From Lumbricus terrestris (lineage: Eukaryota; Annelida; Clitellata; Crassiclitellata; Lumbricidae): DNA of 64,000 nucleotides. Location: the NCBI GenBank assembly GCA_949752735.1, contig OX457047.1, positions 14,398,674-14,462,673 of the forward strand, read 5' to 3'. The notes beneath the pieces are model-generated. The model worked only from the letters and a program-made list of their open reading frames with translations. It did not search any database and had not been told where the DNA came from. A program made the position numbers and the translations under genes. Shown here one piece after another: positions 58,250 to 64,000 of this stretch. How positions within the stretch are numbered: the first letter of the stretch is position 1; every line of letters starts with the position of its first letter.

Positions 58250-58928
58250 CTTATTTATTTACATTCAGGCAAAACGAAATGAGTACCATGCTATTTTGCA
58301 TAAAGCTATCACAATAAATTAAATGAGTCTGACCACTTCAAAAGCATCATTTTAATCTTCGAATGATCAATTTTGGATTAACTAGAGTTGAATTTGCTGG
58401 TTGTTTCAAAATTCAACATTTCCCAAGTAACATTGGACACTAATAAGGCATCTTGAGCTTTGATAATTGAAAGTAGTTTTGATTTGTTTTCATTCAAAAG
58501 TTTTTCGATCTTTTGTTTGAGGCAGAGGCAAGATGAAGACAATAGAACTGCTAAACAGTAACAAACAGTTGCACGATTATGACTACAGCCTATCAATGCT
58601 CAGTCGATTTCCAAATCTACATGTATAACATGACGCCATTAGCACAGGACATGTCGGACTCAAGAGCATAAAGCCGCTGTCTAGGGTGCTGTTCATCAAT
58701 AATATTAGAATAGTCTAATTCTATGCATAGCCTAAAGTTAATTTCTACAGAATTACATGACAAGGTGATCAAATGGTCATTTGGAACCTTGACACCAGGA
58801 CCTCTTAAGGAACTACACAACCCTTTTCTCTCCACATCTATGGTTAACACTTTTCCAATCGGATGGCAATGAGCAATTTTAGCTATTTTTAACTGCACAG
58901 TAGTGCTTTTGCATCTGAACAAATTCAT
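58250..58928 (-). CDS. putative 3'-terminal exon of an unrecognised gene
   Basis: On the - strand, a 103-codon frame (58928-58617) contains KIAKIAHCHPIGKVLTIDVE and LESDMSCANGVMLYM, ending in TAG. Upstream of or inside it are possible acceptors (a poly-T tract then TTTTTTAG near 58952, and TTGTTCAG near 58911). Downstream, AATAAATAA on the - strand (about 58252-58260) is a possible polyA signal, and another frame (58596-58378) lies between them. I do not recognise the protein. It would be convergent with MTR4. It could be a chance frame. Confidence 0.25.
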
Positions 58929-59069
58929 TTAGAACTGCACTTTTTGTGTGGAACTGCACGCTAAAAAAGTCTTGATTGACACCAGCTATCAATATGATGT
59001 TAGTCTTATCAACAACCGGGGTTTTATAGTAGGCCTACTGCAGCAGATCAGTTACGCCTGTTGGGAGAT

Positions 59070-59364
59070 CATCATCATCATCATCAGGAACCATGGGCTC
59101 AGCGCCCGTAGGTGTCCACTGCCATCTTCATCAAGCTCCTCCATCGACCTCTGTCCATCGCCGCGTGACTCAGCTCTTGGAGTGATGCTCTCCCCCACCT
59201 GGTGATGTCATCCAGCCACTCCCTATATGCGGTCTCCCTCTTCGATTTGTCCCCTCCATCCTGCCGAACATCAGCGTTTTTATTTTCCTATCGTCCTTCA
59301 TTCTGCAGATGTGCCCAAAAAGCCTCAGCTTTCTTCCGATCAGCTTCTGCATGATGTTCTCCTT
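59070..59364 (-). mobile_element. short LINE insertion (3' end only)
   Basis: The - strand frame has LIGRKLRLFGHICRMKDDRK and GRMEGTNRRGRPH, the conserved LINE C-terminal region, then a (GAT)n tail at 59070-59084. TGTTGGGAGAT flanks it at 59059-59069 and 59365-59375, an 11-bp duplication. It is heavily 5'-truncated. Confidence 0.85.
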
Positions 59365-59375
59365 TGTTGGGAGAT

Positions 59376-60295
59376 AACAGAGGATTACTCGCTTCTATCG
59401 ACGTTTCTCTATGGACATCCAGCACTTCAATGCAGCATATCTTTTAACAGCACTTTCTGTGTGCTGACAAAACCATCAGCGAAGACTAGCTATTCCAAAA
59501 CAGCACCTTTCTAACTATTCCAAAACAGCACCTCTCTAATTTGATCTTTATCTTTAGTGATCATTATATATTATGTCGTTAAATAATTACAATAAAGCCT
59601 CACTCTAGACCACTCTCTGCTGCTATTGGCAGTACCACTCCGCTATGCTTCATTTAAAAATTATTTGGATGGTCAATTCCCACGTCAAATATACCAGCCT
59701 ATATTGTTTGACGGTAATACAGCCTACATGGCAAAGTTTTCCTTGCCACAGTATAAATAGCAATAATTGCGTAAATAGGCTTAGTAGCCTAGTCCTAAAT
59801 CTAGATAACTAACATGCAACTTTAGAAGTTTATAAATATGAAGTAACACTAGATGAGCCAAATATAATTACTGGCAAAAATGATCATATTCCAATGACAA
59901 ATCTCGTAGGCCTATAATCCTCACAAAAACCTTATATCGTATAAAAGAGGCCTAGATCTGGGACTCTGTAATAAAGTCCCAGCCTAGATCTTATGAATAG
60001 GCCTACTTTAGTATACTTTAGTATACTATAGCGTGCAGATTTTCTCACGCAATCCTGTAATTGCGCCGATACAGATGATGCGAAGGCCTATTAATTAATT
60101 GTAAAAGACAATAGATGAAGATTTCTGTAGACAAGGAAATGACGTCAAGATGACGTTGATACTTGGCTGTATACGTCATCCAGTCTACTGGCCATTGTTA
60201 TGAAACTCCCACGGATCTGGAAACAAAATTAAGAATGCAGTGAAATAATCTTCGTTTAATTATTAATTCCAACGAACATGAACGAAGGCTACATA

Positions 60296-60330
<35 letters not shown>

Positions 60331-60362
60331 TGCAATTAAGTCATATTATGAACGAATGATTA
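59376..60362. other. intergenic, no gene recognised
   Basis: A short duplication CTATTCCAAAACAGCACCT (59489 and 59514), frequent TAGGCCTA-type sites, and an (AT)n run at 60299-60327. No coding signal. Confidence 0.4.
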
Positions 60363-60370
60363 CAAGTTAG

Positions 60371-60647
60371 CAGTAGCGGCACCAGAGGGGCGGGGGGTTA
60401 AAAAAGGCCATCCGGTTTTTTACATGTAAAAATGAAATATTTCAATGATAAACCCCCAAATGAAATATATGCATGAGATTTAGGCCAAACGACTAAAAAG
60501 GGTCGTCAGAAATTTCGGCGAATAGAAGTGGGAAATTTTCATGAGATTTTGACCAAAAAAGTCGTCAGAAAATTTGGCGAATGAACCATGTAAAATTTCC
60601 TCCGCAGGGATTCAGTCCCCAAAACTGACACCCTGGCGCCGCCACTG
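60371..60647. mobile_element. hAT MITE related to the 13812 element
   Basis: The left end CAGTAGCGGCACCAG and right end CTGGCGCCGCCACTG are inverted. CAAGTTAG is duplicated at 60363-60370 and 60648-60655. Inside, an AAAGTCGTCAGAAA-containing segment is repeated twice. Confidence 0.85.
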
Positions 60648-60655
60648 CAAGTTAG

Positions 60656-61562
60656 GCCTACAACAAGAGTAGAATTTAACTGTCTGGCTGCCATGCAAGG
60701 CGTCCATGAGTCCTGTTGCTCCTGTTTACCAACTCCACTTTTTGTTTACCAACTCCACTTTTAGTGAATTGAAAGATGAGTTGACCTTTTGGGTTGGTAA
60801 GCGGGAACCGGCGCCCCTCAGAGTCTTGCCATTATCCTCCTCAATTAGCCTAATAGCCTAATATAGGCCTATTTGAATTTAGGCCGTAAACTTAAAACTC
60901 ATTCTAATTAATTGTAAGTTGTAACCTGTCATTCACGTAATAAGGCGCACAAATTTAATTGTAAGTTGTGACCTAGGCCTTCACGTAGCCTAATAAGGCT
61001 CAAAAATGCAAACTGCATTGTATGACGTCATGCACGTATCTGCAGATGACGTCATTCCAATTATCTGCAAATGACGTCATCAAAAGGTAGACTAAATTAA
61101 ATCAGAAATAAAAATTGCAAGTTAAGCGTAAAGGAGCAGAAATTTCCGACTAGCCTACGCTACGCACAGAGGTAGACTAGACCTATGAAATTGTTGGTAT
61201 GAAAGAGACAGTAGGCTAACTGTTCTGATCTTTTAGCAGTTTTGTTGAATGTTGAATTCATCTGCACTGCTTATAGCCTATATAATGTCTAAATCTGCAT
61301 AAATCTGCCTTTCCGCCAGTTTTGCTCATCGCGTAGCTCACCTCCTTCAGAGTCCTTCTTTACAAACCTTCGCTCTCCTAATGATCTACCAGACTATCGT
61401 CCATCGCTAATCTCAATTTAATCTCCATGGCAACTATACTATCCTCAGTATCCTGAAATATGAGGTAGGCTATCTACTTAAGGTTCTGATCTATAGGCCT
61501 AAATTGTAGTTTAAATAGGCTATTCTAACACTCCACGCGACTCACTTCTTACTGAAAGTTCT
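60656..61562. other. intergenic, no gene recognised
   Basis: TTTACCAACTCCACTTTTTG is duplicated near 60725. GATGACGTCAT-type sites cluster at 61023-61080. Dense AGGCCT motifs. No supported exon. Confidence 0.4.
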
Positions 61563-61699
61563 CTACAATTACAGACTACGATTTCTACGAAGACGATGTT
61601 CAGTTTTTTCAATTTGGCATAACTAGCCCTCGTCTAATCATTCTCTCCAATGAAAAAACTGAACATCGTCTTCATAGAAACCGTAGTCTGTAATTGTAG
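61563..61699 (-). repeat. 49-bp-arm hairpin
   Basis: 61563-61611 and 61651-61699 are reverse complements with two differences over 49 positions and a 39-base loop. In a - strand transcript both differences become G-U pairs, so the stem is unbroken. It is longer than most animal pre-miRNA stems. A foldback element or hairpin RNA are the alternatives. Confidence 0.75.
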
Positions 61700-62097
61700 G
61701 TTAGCTGTTTGTTGATTGTTTCCAATGTAGACTACAAGTGCAGCTGAGGCATGACGTACTTGCCTCTGATTTCTACACAGCATGAAACCACTTAGCAAGT
61801 CTTAGCCGAACTTTCACTCAGGCCAACGAGAAATTCGTAAAATCAGGTCTTACATGGCTCAAACTGTAGGCCTATGGCAACTGGTCTGGTTTCTTTCCAA
61901 CTCGACTAAAACAACTGACCATTAGGTCTACACGTCAGCTTGAACTTTCCTGTATGCAGCTAAAGCCAGCTAAAGACTTTTCTAATTAGAAGCTCGATCC
62001 TATTATGGCCATCTTGTTTCTCATTGATATAGTTAATAGTTCTACTAGGTCCACGTCAAATGCGTAGGCCTACCACTTAAATTTATGAGAGTGAGAC

Positions 62098-62152
62098 GTG
62101 TGTGTGTGTGTGTGTGCGCGCTGAGAGAGAGAGACAGACAGACAGACAGACT
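62098..62152. repeat. TG/GA/CAGA microsatellites
   Basis: Runs of (GT)n, (GA)n and (CAGA)n in sequence. Confidence 0.9.
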
Positions 62153-62159
62153 TACTATA

Positions 62160-64000
62160 ACGAAGTAAGCGAAAAAGGAAGGCTTTAGGAATTCTGAAGG
62201 TCCGTCTGAATCCAAGTCACCGGTCTGTCTTCACTCTACGAAAGAAGATCATACAACACGTATTATAAATTTATAACTAGGCCTAACTAATTATATATAT
62301 AATATATATATATATAGCTTATAACTATATTTATAAGCTTAAATGATGAGAACGTGTATTCCACGACTCTTAAACATTTTCAGTGTTCAATCCTTTTATT
62401 GCGCTCAGAACGAAATGACAAAGAGAATTCTATCGCATGCATTATACCAAATGTAGACCTAAAAAGGAAAAAAAGAAACACTAGCGAATATATCGATGCC
62501 ACTCAAAGAAACGATTAGGCCTAGGCCTGCTTTTTCATTTGAACAATTGAAAATTTTAATTTATCGTATTCATGCAATTAGGTCTTCAGGTATGTTTCTG
62601 TAGGCCTATTTGAATGACACTATAAGGCCTAAGTTAACTAGGACTATAGCAAGTACGTAGCCTACGTAGGCCTAGGCCCTATAAGCAATAGCTATAGGTT
62701 GCTTTAAAACAGTTTAACACCAAAAAGATATATATACACATTGATTAGGCCTACGTTGCATTTCAGTTATAGGCCTAGTAGCCTAATCGTGATATTCAAA
62801 TTTCTAAGGTGCCAGTGCCACTCAAAAACTATGTCCATGGCACCAGATTATTCACAAGCGCTGTATTAATTAACTCACTATATAGGCCCACATTCAAAGA
62901 GACAATCGAAAGCAATGAAACAAAACGTCAACTTAAGTAGAAACCAGACACAAAAACATCGAATATATTATTATGCGCAAATCTTGAGCATTTTTGTGTC
63001 AGCAATAGCCTATGCGCAGAAATATATAGGCTACAATGGTGATGAGTTGAAGCTAGCTTTAGCGATGCAGGTATAGGCCTATAGCTTGTCCTACCCAGAT
63101 ATCTCACAGGTGCATCGATCATGGATTTAATGTAGCGCGTATAATAGCCTAGGTATCGTAATTGATATCGTAATGAGCAAAGGACGCGCAACAGACCGCA
63201 GATCGAATGTGACTGGAGGCTAGGAGGGAGCAGAGACCTGCGTTGGTCATCAACTCGACTAACCTTTTGCACTGCTACTATAAATCGACCTTGTACGGGT
63301 GAAAAGTGAAAACGACCCGAAGAGTCCACCGTCTGCACCCAAAAGTATTAAAGGCCAGCTGTATCCTAGACCACTCGGTTCTGCCTTTCAATTTGCTAAA
63401 GGGGAAAGCGCGCGTAGGCTACAAGGTATAGGCAGCCTTATACAGTTATACTGACGGCAAGTAGGCCTACCGACTCGACTTTATTCAGTGCATTCTAGCA
63501 TACTTCTAAAGTTTATTTATACAGAAAGTCTTTTACCGAAACGATCTACTAAATGTGGCTCTATAATCCCAGGGGTCTGGAAACTAGGGGAGAGTTGCCA
63601 TGAATGGACCACCTAAGACAAACTTAGGTGTGATGCATAAATGCTACTGAATTTCTAAAAGGAAAGCAAGCCATATGCTTGGTTGATTGTTCATCTTTGT
63701 TATTAATAAGCAAAAGACAGAAAATATTCGTGGATTTATGAGAAATAACTAAACAAATCGGTACCCCTAAAAAGTCCAATCAAGGCAACCTGTTTCCTTG
63801 AATGGACCGCATGGTGTCCTTGATTGGACCATTAGCCCTGAATGGGACACAATATTTTAAAGACTTTTTAAAAGGTAATTTTACCCAAAAAGCAAGGGAA
63901 ACGTTTTAAAACACTTATTGTCTAACCATACAGTTAAAAATATCAATGCACAATTGCAGTAGCTGAAATCAAGTTAATATATGACTCATTATGACTGGCA
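62160..64000. other. intergenic, very rich in TAGGCCTA, no gene recognised
   Basis: A 136-codon frame at 62928-63338 (-) has no recognisable domain. At about 63600-63850 the motif (T)GAATGGACC(A/G) and TTGATTGGACC recur, a possible transposon end. No other supported feature. Confidence 0.4.

Noticed and set aside
62928..63338. 136-codon - strand frame as a gene
   Set aside because: No domain, no signal peptide, no splice or polyA context; likely chance.

Overview
This is a eukaryotic (animal) window. Small exons are separated by AT-rich introns with GT-AG borders, and interspersed retrotransposons and DNA transposons with intact target-site duplications fill much of the rest. The transposon mix (CR1/Jockey-like LINEs, Ty3/gypsy elements, many hAT-type elements, tRNA-derived SINEs) and the dense palindrome TAGGCCTA outside genes suggest a marine invertebrate, perhaps an echinoderm or hemichordate. 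That placement is inference and I cannot confirm it from sequence alone.

The only host gene I can name with confidence is MTR4/MTREX (SKIV2L2), the DExH-box RNA helicase of the nuclear exosome. It lies on the + strand in 25 recognisable exons from 34152 to 57250, encoding about 1037 residues, with a polyA signal at 57301. All core helicase motifs are intact. The true first exon was not found. The last intron appears to be GC-AG rather than GT-AG. The arch/KOW region carries an extra 45-codon exon of symmetric phase. A possible second, unrecognised gene ends convergently on the - strand at 58250-58928. A small ORF with a good signal peptide (- strand, 11722-12018) could encode a secreted peptide.

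Region by region. 1-2220: a hAT end, a LINE 3' fragment and a GC-rich minisatellite leading into a TATA box and polyA signal that look like an LTR. 2223-5905: an LTR retrotransposon on the - strand with target-site duplication, primer site and polypurine tract, whose pol ORF is open but has lost most catalytic parts. 6000-13800: low-gene sequence with a GACGTC-rich palindrome, LINE tails and a hAT MITE. 13812-22340: an 8.5-kb hAT-like element with an 8-bp duplication, itself invaded by a young LTR element (13974-19517) carrying one 983-codon ORF without reverse transcriptase, plus a satellite array. 22400-24380: repeat fragments and a tRNA-SINE. 24388-27999: a LINE on the - strand with endonuclease and reverse transcriptase domains and two inactivating lesions. 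27950-31172: an inverted-repeat element invaded by a hAT element, which holds a LINE, which holds a SINE. 31184-34035: a mariner remnant, a hAT MITE and a LINE fragment. 34152-57306: MTR4, with MITEs, minisatellites and hairpins in its introns. 57310-64000: intergenic, with a short LINE insertion, a hAT MITE, a 49-bp-arm hairpin and the highest TAGGCCTA density.

I see no multi-gene pathway or operon here. The most notable material is the MTR4 gene-structure oddities and two LTR elements that keep long open frames despite having lost their catalytic cores.
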